Shown here: in pieces, positions 51,462 to 59,752 of the stretch
Position numbering within the stretch: position 1 is the stretch's first letter
How the letters are laid out: each line of letters starts with the position of its first letter
NCBI GenBank assembly: GCA_964619585.1
Contig: CAZUCO010000004.1
Span: forward strand, 29,095 to 93,094
Direction: 5' to 3'
DNA: 64,000 nucleotides
Origin: JASLCR01 sp964619585
GTDB taxonomy: Bacteria > Patescibacteriota > Saccharimonadia > Saccharimonadales > Saccharimonadaceae
The notes under the pieces: model-generated
What the model was told of the DNA's origin: nothing
Seen by the model: the letters and a program-made list of their open reading frames with translations, nothing else
Databases searched by the model: none
Program-made: the position numbers and the translations under genes

Positions 51462-53567
51462 CTAACTGAGCTTTTCGAGACGTGCATATTCGACATTCAG
51501 CTTCTTTGTCTGACCATTATCAAACCGGACTGACACGGCAAGGCCATCGATATCCACTATTTCTCCTTCGCCAAATTGCGATGACCGTACGCGATCATTA
51601 ATGTCAAACGAGAAGATATCAAACTCGTTTCCCTCACCAAGCCGATGCTCCTGCTGTGATGCAGCCGTCATCATAACGCTTGAGCCCATATCATCAAGGA
51701 ATCGGCTCTTTGGATTATACCCACGCTGACCAAACTGAAGACGACTTGCAGCATAGCTAAGGTGAAGCTCTTCACGAGCACGGGTCATACCAACGTAACA
51801 AAGCCGTCGTTCTTCCTCAAGCTCCCCGGGCCCCGCTTCGTAGATACGAGCATGGGGGAATATACCCTCTTCCATGCCAACCATAAACACCACCGGGAAC
51901 TCAAGCCCTTTTGCCGCATGAAGCGTCATAAGCGTGACACTATCCTCGGCTGTTTCATCGGCACTACTCATAAGTGCCACTTCATCAAGAAAATCAGTCA
52001 AATCGGCAAACGATGCTGCATCTGAGACTAGTGAGCTGATATTCTCCTCCCTGTCTTCAGCCTGCGGTGTACCGTCTTGAAGATAGTTCTTGTATCCTAT
52101 GCCCCTGATCAGTTGCTCGATCAGCTGGCTCGGCGCAATTCCTTCTTCGATCATAGATTGTAAACTACGCAGCGTCACCCCGAGTGACTCAAGAGCACCT
52201 TTTGCCTTGCCTGTCACTGGTGATTCATTCACTCTGAGTAGCGCCGTAACAACATCCACCCCTTGGTCTGACTGCCAGGTCAGGAATCGTTCCAGACTCG
52301 TCGCTCCCACTCCTCGTGTTGGTATATTGGCAATTCGGCTAAAACTTACCCTGTCGCTCGGTTGGTATAGCAAACGGAGATAGGCAATCATGTCCTTGAT
52401 CTCGCGCCTGTCGTAGAATCTCACTCCACCAACAATTTTGTATGGGACACGTGCCTGTAGAAATGCTCGCTCCAACGTATAGCTCTGCGCGTTAGTTCGA
52501 TAGAGGACCGCAAAGTCACTTGGAGACCGAGCTCCGATCTGCGTTTGCGTGCCTACCCGACTTGCAACCAGGTGCGCTTCTTCAGATTCATCATAGGTCT
52601 CGTGGATCTGAACCGGGGTACCGTCCCCTTCAGCCGTCCAAAGTTTTTTGTCGGTACGCGTGTGATTCTTGGTGATCACATTTTGCGCCGCCTCAAGAAT
52701 CGCCCCCGTATTACGGTAGTTCTGCTCCAGCTTGACAACTGTTGCCCCCTTGAAGTCACGCTCAAAATTCAAGATATTCGTGAAGTCAGCCCCTCGCCAG
52801 CTATAGATCGACTGCCAGTCATCTCCGACAACGCAAATATTATGCTCATCATTCACGAGGCTCTTTACGATCGCATACTGAGCCGCGTTTGTATCTTGAT
52901 ATTCATCGATCAAGATATGCTTGAACTTATCTCTCCACTTTGTTCGCACCTCAGGAGCATCTTTAAGTAGGCGAACCGTATCGATCAACAAGTCATCAAA
53001 ATCAAGCCCTGATGCAGCCTGACGAGCTCGTTCGTATTCGGCATAAAGAGAGGCGACTGTTTTTTCAAACGGGTAGTTTGCTGAAGCTGCCAAATCTCCA
53101 GGAGTCAGCAATTGATTCTTGGCGCTGGAGATAGCAGAAGAGACCGCGCGTGCTTTTATCTGTTTATCGCTCACCCCTTGTGTCTTCATTGCTTGCTTGA
53201 TGAGACTTTGGCGATCATCTTCATCAAAAATAACAAAGTTTTTTGGAATACCGATTGCCTCACCCTCAATCTTAAGCAGCCGCACACAAATGCCATGGAA
53301 TGTTCCCATCCATGGCATAAAATTGCGATTGTTAGGCTGCTCAAGGAGCTGGCTCAACCGTTCACGCATCTCACGAGCTGCTTTGTTCGTAAACGTAACA
53401 GCCAAGATTTCCTCTGGCCACACTCCCTCGTTAGCAATCAAATGAGCGATACGGTGCGTCAGAGTCTTCGTCTTGCCGCTACCCGCTCCAGCAAGAATAA
53501 GTAGCGGACCTTTTGTCGTCTGGACAGCATCCGCCTGTGCATCATTTAACCCCTGGAGTACATTCAT
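51462..53567 (-). CDS. ATP-dependent DNA helicase UvrD/PcrA
   Basis: 701 residues, SF1A helicase. Q-motif LNDAQADAV, Walker A LAGAGSGKTKTLTHR (about 26-40), motif II ILIDEYQDTN, motif III VVGDDWQSIYSWRGAD, motif IV EQNYRNTGAI, motif V LMTLHAAKGLEFPVVF and motif VI RRLCYVGMTRAREEL are present, with a C-terminal Tudor-like tail (FGEGEIVDIDGLAVSVRFDNGQ). It unwinds DNA after UvrABC incision and in replication repair. TATTAT lies 7 bases before the ATG. Confidence 0.96.
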   Translation of the reverse strand: MNVLQGLNDAQADAVQTTKGPLLILAGAGSGKTKTLTHRIAHLIANEGVWPEEILAVTFTNKAAREMRERLSQLLEQPNNRNFMPWMGTFHGICVRLLKIEGEAIGIPKNFVIFDEDDRQSLIKQAMKTQGVSDKQIKARAVSSAISSAKNQLLTPGDLAASANYPFEKTVASLYAEYERARQAASGLDFDDLLIDTVRLLKDAPEVRTKWRDKFKHILIDEYQDTNAAQYAIVKSLVNDEHNICVVGDDWQSIYSWRGADFTNILNFERDFKGATVVKLEQNYRNTGAILEAAQNVITKNHTRTDKKLWTAEGDGTPVQIHETYDESEEAHLVASRVGTQTQIGARSPSDFAVLYRTNAQSYTLERAFLQARVPYKIVGGVRFYDRREIKDMIAYLRLLYQPSDRVSFSRIANIPTRGVGATSLERFLTWQSDQGVDVVTALLRVNESPVTGKAKGALESLGVTLRSLQSMIEEGIAPSQLIEQLIRGIGYKNYLQDGTPQAEDREENISSLVSDAASFADLTDFLDEVALMSSADETAEDSVTLMTLHAAKGLEFPVVFMVGMEEGIFPHARIYEAGPGELEEERRLCYVGMTRAREELHLSYAASRLQFGQRGYNPKSRFLDDMGSSVMMTAASQQEHRLGEGNEFDIFSFDINDRVRSSQFGEGEIVDIDGLAVSVRFDNGQTKKLNVEYARLEKLS

Positions 53568-53600
53568 CTTATCTATAATAACAGAGGTAGTGGAGCTTCA

Positions 53601-54719
53601 CTAGATCACTTTAAGAAAATACAACGCTACTGCACCACCAACACCGAGTGCAATTAAAAGTACCACCCAAAGCACCACAAGCCAACCAGACTTTTTCTTT
53701 GCTGGATGAGCCAAAGCTTGAGCATCTTTGACAGCCGTATCGTACAATGCTTCGTGGTGTTGATCACCCGTGCTTTCTTGCTGTTTGTACTGCTGCGCAA
53801 TAGAGGCGCCGGCCGCCGAAGCCGCAAGCATGTGATCAGGAGTAAGTGCCGATGGTGATTGCGGTGACTTTATTCCCTCCTGAGGCTTGTCGTTGGTAGA
53901 TTCTGGAGTTGAGTCTGCTTCTTCCTTAGGGCTATCTTCGTGAGAGTTATCAGCTTCAATTGCCAGGACATCTTGATTGAGCTCAGCCTGAAGCGGCTCA
54001 GGGGTAACCGCCATATCTACAGTATCCGGTGCTGGCATCGCGCTCTGTGTTGTTATGCCCGTCGATGGTAACGCGCTACCAAGTGGTCGTTTTTCTACCT
54101 TGGCATCAGCAAGAAACGGAGAAGCAACCGAATCCGCAACTAGTGCTTCGACTTCTTGCTTGTCAGGTTCTTGAACCGACTTAGATTCATCTTCAGTCGA
54201 TGTCACAGGATCTTCAGATGAGAGATCAGCTAATGAGTCAGGTTGAGGCAGAGTATCACTACCCACCGCCAACGATGGCTCTTCCTGCTCCTTGTCTTCA
54301 GCAAGATGCGCGTCCATAAGATCACCAATTGAAGGCTGTTCAGTTGCAGCAACTTGATCTACGATGACAGCCGGTGTCACTGGCTTTGCTTCTCGGCTTG
54401 GCGTAGTCGACATCGAAGTCTTTGTCATATCAGATGAAGGATGGACCACGTCCATAAATCGCCCAGAACGTTTCGCCGGCATGGCACCGACTGTCTTTTT
54501 GATGATTTGTGGATTAGTGACTGTCTCAGTTGCGTCCGACGAAGAAACTGTTCCTGCTGCTTTTGCTGGTTCGGCATCTGTCTGTACTCCCTGTACAGAG
54601 ACGGGGCTGGCTGTTGTAACCGTATCAGAAGAACTGTCAGAGGAGGTATTGCCATCTTGTCCGGGCCCCATAAGAGACGTCACTGCTTTGTCTAATTCGT
54701 CGAAGTCAAACTCTTTCAT
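53601..54719 (-). CDS. Acidic, Ser/Thr-rich tail-anchored protein, unknown function
   Basis: 372 residues from the ATG at 54719, which has GAGGGTGGG just upstream; an in-frame start at 54761 lies inside tpiA. The protein is almost entirely disordered, rich in Asp, Glu, Ser, Thr, Val and Pro. It begins MKEFDFDELDKAVTSLMG and ends in a single transmembrane helix (GWLVVLWVVLLIALGVGGAVALYFL) with three residues after it. It is therefore a cytoplasmic tail-anchored protein or scaffold. No family recognised. It is cotranscribed with tpiA and possibly pgk. Confidence 0.7.
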   Translation of the reverse strand: MKEFDFDELDKAVTSLMGPGQDGNTSSDSSSDTVTTASPVSVQGVQTDAEPAKAAGTVSSSDATETVTNPQIIKKTVGAMPAKRSGRFMDVVHPSSDMTKTSMSTTPSREAKPVTPAVIVDQVAATEQPSIGDLMDAHLAEDKEQEEPSLAVGSDTLPQPDSLADLSSEDPVTSTEDESKSVQEPDKQEVEALVADSVASPFLADAKVEKRPLGSALPSTGITTQSAMPAPDTVDMAVTPEPLQAELNQDVLAIEADNSHEDSPKEEADSTPESTNDKPQEGIKSPQSPSALTPDHMLAASAAGASIAQQYKQQESTGDQHHEALYDTAVKDAQALAHPAKKKSGWLVVLWVVLLIALGVGGAVALYFLKVI

Positions 54720-54732
54720 CCCACCCTCATTC

Positions 54733-55518
54733 TTACTTGTATCGTTTATGCGTTGATTCAATCATAGCAGCAAATTCATGGACATTTAAGCTAGCTCCTC
54801 CAACCAAGAAACCATCAAGGTCGGGAATCTCAAGAAAACCTGCCGCGTTTCCGCTATTGGTACTGCCGCCGTACAAAATACGCACAGCAGTGGCAGCTTT
54901 CTTGCCATATAAATGCTCAATCTGTCGACGGATTGCCCCAATCGCTTTGCTTACTATCTCAGGTGTTGCTGCTGCGTGTGAACTAAAGTCTTTTCCACTT
55001 GAAAGGGCCCAAATAGGCTCATAGGCAATTACGAGTTGCTCTACCTCGTCAGCAGTGACATTCAGCAGCCCACCAACGACTTGATCATAGAGTACGGCAT
55101 GAGTCTCTCCAGCCGCGTGCTCTGCAGCGCTCTCACCCACGCATAGAACTGGTGTGATCTGATTACGTATTGCTGCCTGTACTTTTGAACGAATATCTTT
55201 GTCGTGCTCGTGAAAATTAGTACGACGCTCAGAGTGGCCAATGATCGCGTATTTCACTAGACCTCGTAACTGATGAGCTGATACCTCACCAGTATATGGA
55301 CCATCATCACGCCAGTACAGATTTTGAGCAGCCAGAGAAAACTTTTTGTGATCAATCTGAAGACTCAGTGGCTGCAGGCAAAGCATAGTCGGCGCCAATA
55401 CTACTTCGACATTACGGTGATTCGCCACTTCTTTGTCAAGCTTGTGAACATATAAACTTGCCTCATGTACGGTGAGGTTCATTTTCCAGTTAGCAATGAT
55501 TAGGCTTTTATCTCGCAT
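54733..55518 (-). CDS. tpiA: Triosephosphate isomerase
   Basis: 261 residues. Substrate-binding ANWKMN (about 9-14), catalytic His in AIIGHSERR (about 94-102), catalytic Glu in VIAYEPIWALSSGK (about 164-177) and the phosphate loop RILYGGSTNSGNA are all present. It interconverts glyceraldehyde-3-phosphate and dihydroxyacetone phosphate. It lies 44 bases downstream of pgk, and the two probably share an operon. Confidence 0.97.
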   Translation of the reverse strand: MRDKSLIIANWKMNLTVHEASLYVHKLDKEVANHRNVEVVLAPTMLCLQPLSLQIDHKKFSLAAQNLYWRDDGPYTGEVSAHQLRGLVKYAIIGHSERRTNFHEHDKDIRSKVQAAIRNQITPVLCVGESAAEHAAGETHAVLYDQVVGGLLNVTADEVEQLVIAYEPIWALSSGKDFSSHAAATPEIVSKAIGAIRRQIEHLYGKKAATAVRILYGGSTNSGNAAGFLEIPDLDGFLVGGASLNVHEFAAMIESTHKRYK

Positions 55519-55562
55519 AAGATTGTTTAAAATCGCTTATGTTTAGTCTAACAGTATTGTCG

Positions 55563-56798
55563 TCAAGCGTCCAGCAAACTTTCTACACCTGGTAGTTTCT
55601 TACCGGCCATTAGTTCAAGACTCGCACCACCACCGGTTGAAACATGGCCAAAACTACCCCCTTGCTTGCCGTCCCAACCGAGGATAAAGTCAGCCGTATC
55701 GCCACCGCCAATGATCGACATAATCTGGGGTTGGGCTGCGAGCGTCAACGCAATACGTGCAGAACCATGGGCAAACGTCGATAGCTCTGCATAGCCCATC
55801 GTGCCGTTCCATATCACCGTACCCGCTCCCTTGAGAACACCAATATATCGTTCGATTGTCTCATTGCCAATGTCGAGGATCATGTCAGCATCACCAACGT
55901 TATCGATAGCCACAAGACGGCGCCTGGCCGTGGCCGATATATCTTTTGCTACCGCAACATCAGATGGTAACTCCAACAACTTATCCACGTTCGCTTCGCC
56001 TACCTTTTGCTTGGCCAGGGCATAGATACGATCAAGCTCCGCCTCTTGCCCCTTTTCATACACGCTCTTACCTACAGGCAAACCCTTGTAGGCCAAGAAA
56101 GTATTCGCCATCGCGCCTCCGATCAGTATCGAATCAGCAATCGGTATCAGCGCCTCAATAATGGCGACTTTATCACTCACTTTGGCTCCGCCCATCACTG
56201 CAACAAGTGGTTGTTTTGGATGTTTCATCGCAGATTTTATGGTTGTCACTTCTTTTTCGAGCAGCAATCCCGCAACGCTCGGCAGCTCCATAGTAATAGC
56301 GGCAGTACTTGCATGCGCCCGATGAACTACGCCAAATCCATCCTGCACGAAATAACGTGCACCGCTATCCCGGACAAGCTGTTTTGCAAATGAAGTATCA
56401 TCTGTTTCTTCTTCAGGATGAAAGCGGAGGTTTTCTAGAACGATCACGCTGCTCTTCGGCGCCCTCTTGATCGCCATCTTCACTTTGTCACCGATGCAGT
56501 CATCAACAAATAGCACCGACCGACCGAGTAGCTCGGCCAGTCGTTGAGCTGCAGGCTCTAAGCTATAACGCTGGTCTCGCTTACCCTCGGGTCGTCCAAG
56601 ATGACTAATGATTACTACTTTACAACCTCGTTCTAGTAGATATTTAACCGTTGGCAAGTTTGACTGGATTCTGAAATCATCTGCGATGGTTCCATCTTTG
56701 TTCAGGGGTACGTTGTAGTCAGCACGCATAAGAACTGTCTTGCCGTCGAGCGGCACATCGCGCACTGTCTTCTTGTACAATTTCCCACCCTGTATCAT
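55563..56798 (-). CDS. pgk: Phosphoglycerate kinase
   Basis: About 411 residues. N-domain VLMRADYNVPL (about 20-30), PTVKYLLERGCKVVIISHLGRPEG, the GGAKVSDK motif in AVMGGAKVSDKVAII and the C-terminal nucleotide loop SIIGGGDTADFI plus FGHVSTGGGASLELM are intact. It makes ATP from 1,3-bisphosphoglycerate. I placed the start at 56798 because TATCAT lies 7 bases upstream; an ATG at 56819 would add seven residues and cannot be excluded. Confidence 0.95.
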   Translation of the reverse strand: MIQGGKLYKKTVRDVPLDGKTVLMRADYNVPLNKDGTIADDFRIQSNLPTVKYLLERGCKVVIISHLGRPEGKRDQRYSLEPAAQRLAELLGRSVLFVDDCIGDKVKMAIKRAPKSSVIVLENLRFHPEEETDDTSFAKQLVRDSGARYFVQDGFGVVHRAHASTAAITMELPSVAGLLLEKEVTTIKSAMKHPKQPLVAVMGGAKVSDKVAIIEALIPIADSILIGGAMANTFLAYKGLPVGKSVYEKGQEAELDRIYALAKQKVGEANVDKLLELPSDVAVAKDISATARRRLVAIDNVGDADMILDIGNETIERYIGVLKGAGTVIWNGTMGYAELSTFAHGSARIALTLAAQPQIMSIIGGGDTADFILGWDGKQGGSFGHVSTGGGASLELMAGKKLPGVESLLDA

Positions 56799-56863
56799 TC
56801 TTTTTATGATACCATGCATCTCTTTTCAAACAGAGTATTTTTTGCTATGATGGGTCGGAGTTT

Positions 56864-56938
56864 GGCCTCATCGTCTAACGGTTAGGACACCAGGTTTTCA
56901 TCCTGGCAATCGGGGTTCGATTCCCCGTGAGGTCACCA
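56864..56938 (+). tRNA. tRNA-Glu (anticodon UUC)
   Basis: 75-base cloverleaf: acceptor GGCCTCA/TGAGGTC, anticodon stem CCAGG/CCTGG around loop TTTTCAT (anticodon UUC), T-arm CGGGGTTCGATTCCCCG and encoded CCA (56936-56938). TATGAT at about 56846-56851 is a likely -10 box. Its U34 is a substrate of MnmA encoded at 42377. Confidence 0.98.
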
Positions 56939-56950
56939 CACATGAACCAT

Positions 56951-56987
56951 AAAGAGATTTACTAGAACTAGGTAAGTCTCTTTTTTT
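56951..56987 (+). terminator. Intrinsic terminator after tRNA-Glu
   Basis: AAAGAGATTTAC (56951-56962) pairs with GTAAGTCTCTTT (56972-56983), with one G-U pair, followed by a T run. It ends tRNA-Glu transcription 12 bases after the CCA. Confidence 0.88.
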
Positions 56988-57012
56988 ATCAAAGAGATCG
57001 GTAGAAGAGCTC

Positions 57013-57897
57013 CTATATCAGGTGCTTACGTCCACTAAACTCCTCAAGCGAGAAGCTATAACCTGTATCAATCTTGCCTGTATCAAGCGTCAGAGTAATC
57101 CCCGCATGGTCACTGACCGCTTGATCAGACAGACATTGATATCCTTGTATCGCCTCACGCATTGCGTAGGTCACGTAGAAACGGTCTATGCGTCCCGCGT
57201 CAGGACTGGTTGGACGTAAATACTCTTGCTCATTTGTCTTATCATAGAGATAGTCCGCACAATCAATGTAGTCGGACTCGATCATTGCTCGTGCTGGGTC
57301 AAGGTTTAGCTCAACATCTAGCCCTTGATCACTTCTATCCCAAGTTGTTTTGTACCGGAACTGGTGACTTGCCTTGAGGCTATAATCCGGAGATAGAGAA
57401 TCACGAGCTGGCGATAGGTTGAAGTCACCACCGAGAATTGCAAAACGGCCGTAGCGATAGCCTCTTTTGGCAATCATGGCAGTATCATGCAACACCTGCT
57501 CCTGAGTAAATGGGCCGATATGCACAGGAATAACCGTCAGAGGCTCGGGTAAACCAACATCAAAAGTAGCGACCCCAAACCCATGGACGGTTTGATCAGC
57601 AAAGTCAGTATTCCAGTGCTGCCAGTGTCCGACAGTATCAGGGTTATACATAAGTAGAGTCGGATAGCTACTTGGAGATGGCGCAATCGGAAGCGCCACC
57701 ATGTTGAATGCTTCCATCGCACGTGCAACATCCCTATGACCATTCTTATCCCATCCGACAACCTCACTTAGTAACAAAAAGTCTGGCTTTTCGGTTCGGA
57801 CACGAGTAGTAATTGCGTCCCAGCGCTCTTCGGGCTGGTTATTATCATCGAGATGACCGCCTCTTTTAATATTTTGTGCGAGTAGTTTTATGATCAT
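57013..57897 (-). CDS. Endonuclease/exonuclease/phosphatase (EEP) family protein
   Basis: 294 residues of the EEP fold: LLAQNIKRGG at the start, FLLLSEVVGWD (metal-binding Glu), VIPVHIGPF, LGGDFNLSP (Asp/Asn), GRIDRFYVT and SDHAGITLTLD (catalytic Asp-His). The substrate could be DNA, RNA or a phospholipid head group; sequence alone does not decide. No signal peptide, so probably cytoplasmic. TATACT lies 8 bases before the ATG. Confidence 0.88.
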   Translation of the reverse strand: MIIKLLAQNIKRGGHLDDNNQPEERWDAITTRVRTEKPDFLLLSEVVGWDKNGHRDVARAMEAFNMVALPIAPSPSSYPTLLMYNPDTVGHWQHWNTDFADQTVHGFGVATFDVGLPEPLTVIPVHIGPFTQEQVLHDTAMIAKRGYRYGRFAILGGDFNLSPARDSLSPDYSLKASHQFRYKTTWDRSDQGLDVELNLDPARAMIESDYIDCADYLYDKTNEQEYLRPTSPDAGRIDRFYVTYAMREAIQGYQCLSDQAVSDHAGITLTLDTGKIDTGYSFSLEEFSGRKHLI

Positions 57898-57957
57898 TAT
57901 GTATCAGTATACTGTACCAAAACGCTTGTGCTTTTCTAAAAATAGTTTTAAATACTA

Positions 57958-57986
57958 TTGACATCTGGATGTTTTTGTGATAAATT
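57958..57986 (+). promoter_or_regulatory. Consensus-type promoter of the LPQTG surface gene
   Basis: TTGACA (57958-57963), a 17-base spacer and TAAATT (57981-57986). The leader of about 90 bases includes TCTTTGGG/CCCAGGGGTGAAGA pairing and ends with AGGAGG six to seven bases before the ATG. A five-codon ORF (MRGGV) overlaps the true start as TAATG. Confidence 0.75.
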
Positions 57987-58082
57987 GAAGTAAATACCTT
58001 TGAGGAAGGGTACGTATCTTTGGGGAGAACCCAGGGGTGAAGAGGAGAAAACAGTAATTACAACCATGCGAGGAGGTGTGTA

Positions 58083-59465
58083 ATGAAAGCAAAACTTATA
58101 GCATTTGCAGTAGGTCTACTTGCTGCAGCAACCATCGGTGTTGTGCAGCTCCAAGCCGATGCAGCGCAACCTGGACAAGTTGGTAATTCACCACGATGTT
58201 CGGTCAACGCCGTAGGAGCTCGTGGAAGTGCCTACGCTATCAGTGGCGGCAAAGCCACAGTCAAGTTCCGTGTAACAGGTCCAAAGAACTGTCGTGTACA
58301 GGTTTCTTCAAACATGTTCTACGCACCAACTATGAATGGTAAGCCTTACAGCAAACAAATTCTCTTTGAGCGCAAAACTCGTGTTGTAACACCTGGTGTC
58401 TACACAATGAGTAACAACATCCCAGCAAAAAGTACCCCAGCTAAAGGCTGCTACTACCAGGTAGACCTTACCTACGGTACTCACAACATCACTCCTGTCA
58501 TCGCTTACGGTCACGGCAAGCTTGACTGTAGTGTTCCAAAGCCTCCAAAACCAAGTGCCGCCTGTAATGCGCTTACTGTAAATCGCTTGAGCGACACAAG
58601 CTTCCGTTTCGACGCGACTGCTAGCGTCAAGAACGGTGCAAAAGTACGTGGTTATACCTTCACTGTCATCAAAGATGGCCAGACTATCAACACAAAGACC
58701 ATTGCTTCAAGTCAACTAGCCGCAAGTTACCCATACACAGCGCCAGCTGATGGCAGCTACAGTGTACGCGTACAAGTTGCTACTTCTGTAGGTACGCAAA
58801 CTGGCCCAAACTGTGTGAAATCTTTCACTGTCGATACCAAAAAGCCAACACCAGGTGTTGATGTCAACAAACTGGTTGAAGGTGTTGATTACATGAAGGT
58901 TGGCGTGAACGTAGAATATAACTACCAAATCGCCGTCAAGAACACTGGTGAAGTCAATCTTACTAACGTTGTCGTTACCGACACGCCAGAAGCAGGAGTT
59001 ACTCTCCTCTCTGCCAGCGCCGGCAACATCTCAGGCAACAAGTGGACACACACGATTCCTGCCCTCGCTATCGGTGAAACTATGAACTTTACTATCAAGG
59101 CTAAGGTACCCGAATACCAAGCTGGTCGCATCACCAACACTGTCTGTGTCGATGCCCCACAAATCCCAGGCAGCCCTGACGACTGTGACGACGCTGATGT
59201 AGAAGTACCACCAGAGCCAGGCAAGGTTACTGTCTGTAACCCTGAAACCGGCAAGATTATCACTGTTGATCAGAGCGAAGCAAGCAAATACGTTCCTGTA
59301 AACAGTCCTGAGTGTGAGAAAGAAACCCCAGAAAAGCCAAGTGAACCAACTCCAGAGGCTCTTCCACAAACAGGTCCAGCAGAGACAATCATGCAGCTTA
59401 TCGGAATCGGCTCACTCGTGAGCGCAGGCTCATACTACCTGATGAGTAGCCGCCGCAACGGATAA
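58083..59465 (+). CDS. LPQTG-anchored surface protein with DUF11 domain
   Basis: 460 residues. Signal peptide to about 28 (LIAFAVGLLAAATIGVVQLQADAA), an N-terminal Cys-containing beta domain (to about 155), an Ig/PKD-like domain (about 160-258), a DUF11 domain (about 262-365: YQIAVKNTGEVNLTNVVVTD), one copy of the Cys repeat VCNPETGKIITVDQSEASKY, then LPQTG (residues 427-431), a hydrophobic helix and an Arg-rich tail. It is clearly related in plan to the 616-residue LPETG protein at 8741. A sortase must exist elsewhere. It is likely a surface adhesin (inference). Confidence 0.85.
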   Translation: MKAKLIAFAVGLLAAATIGVVQLQADAAQPGQVGNSPRCSVNAVGARGSAYAISGGKATVKFRVTGPKNCRVQVSSNMFYAPTMNGKPYSKQILFERKTRVVTPGVYTMSNNIPAKSTPAKGCYYQVDLTYGTHNITPVIAYGHGKLDCSVPKPPKPSAACNALTVNRLSDTSFRFDATASVKNGAKVRGYTFTVIKDGQTINTKTIASSQLAASYPYTAPADGSYSVRVQVATSVGTQTGPNCVKSFTVDTKKPTPGVDVNKLVEGVDYMKVGVNVEYNYQIAVKNTGEVNLTNVVVTDTPEAGVTLLSASAGNISGNKWTHTIPALAIGETMNFTIKAKVPEYQAGRITNTVCVDAPQIPGSPDDCDDADVEVPPEPGKVTVCNPETGKIITVDQSEASKYVPVNSPECEKETPEKPSEPTPEALPQTGPAETIMQLIGIGSLVSAGSYYLMSSRRNG

Positions 59466-59491
59466 AGATAGCTTCCCTGGCAGCAACCTAC

Positions 59492-59521
59492 AAAACCCGC
59501 TCTCGTCGAAGAGCGGGTTTT
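59492..59521 (+). terminator. Intrinsic terminator of the LPQTG gene
   Basis: AAAACCCGCTC (59492-59502), an 8-base loop and GAGCGGGTTTT (59511-59521). It is immediately followed by the TATACT box of the next gene. Confidence 0.92.
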
Positions 59522-59536
59522 GCTATACTAGGAGCA

Positions 59537-59752
59537 ATGGCAAAACGACAAAAGAAGCGCAACAAGACTTACCGAGGAGCTGACGCGAAGCTCGCCCAGC
59601 CGAGTGTTACGCGTGTAGCAGCCGTAGAGCGCAATAAGTTACAGCAGTGGTGGCACGACAAGAAACGGATCGCAAAGCCGGTCATGATAGCCGTAGCAGT
59701 GATTGTGATCGCTATCTGGCTTTTATTTGAGCTCTTTCGGGCTATTTTCTAG
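59537..59752 (+). CDS. Small basic single-pass membrane protein
   Basis: 71 residues: a very basic N-terminal half (MAKRQKKRNKTYRGADAK) and one C-terminal transmembrane helix (PVMIAVAVIVIAIWLLFELF). No function known. TATACT (59524-59529) lies 7 bases before the ATG, with AGGAG between them. Its end overlaps the convergent histidine-kinase gene by 30 bases. Confidence 0.75.
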   Translation: MAKRQKKRNKTYRGADAKLAQPSVTRVAAVERNKLQQWWHDKKRIAKPVMIAVAVIVIAIWLLFELFRAIF

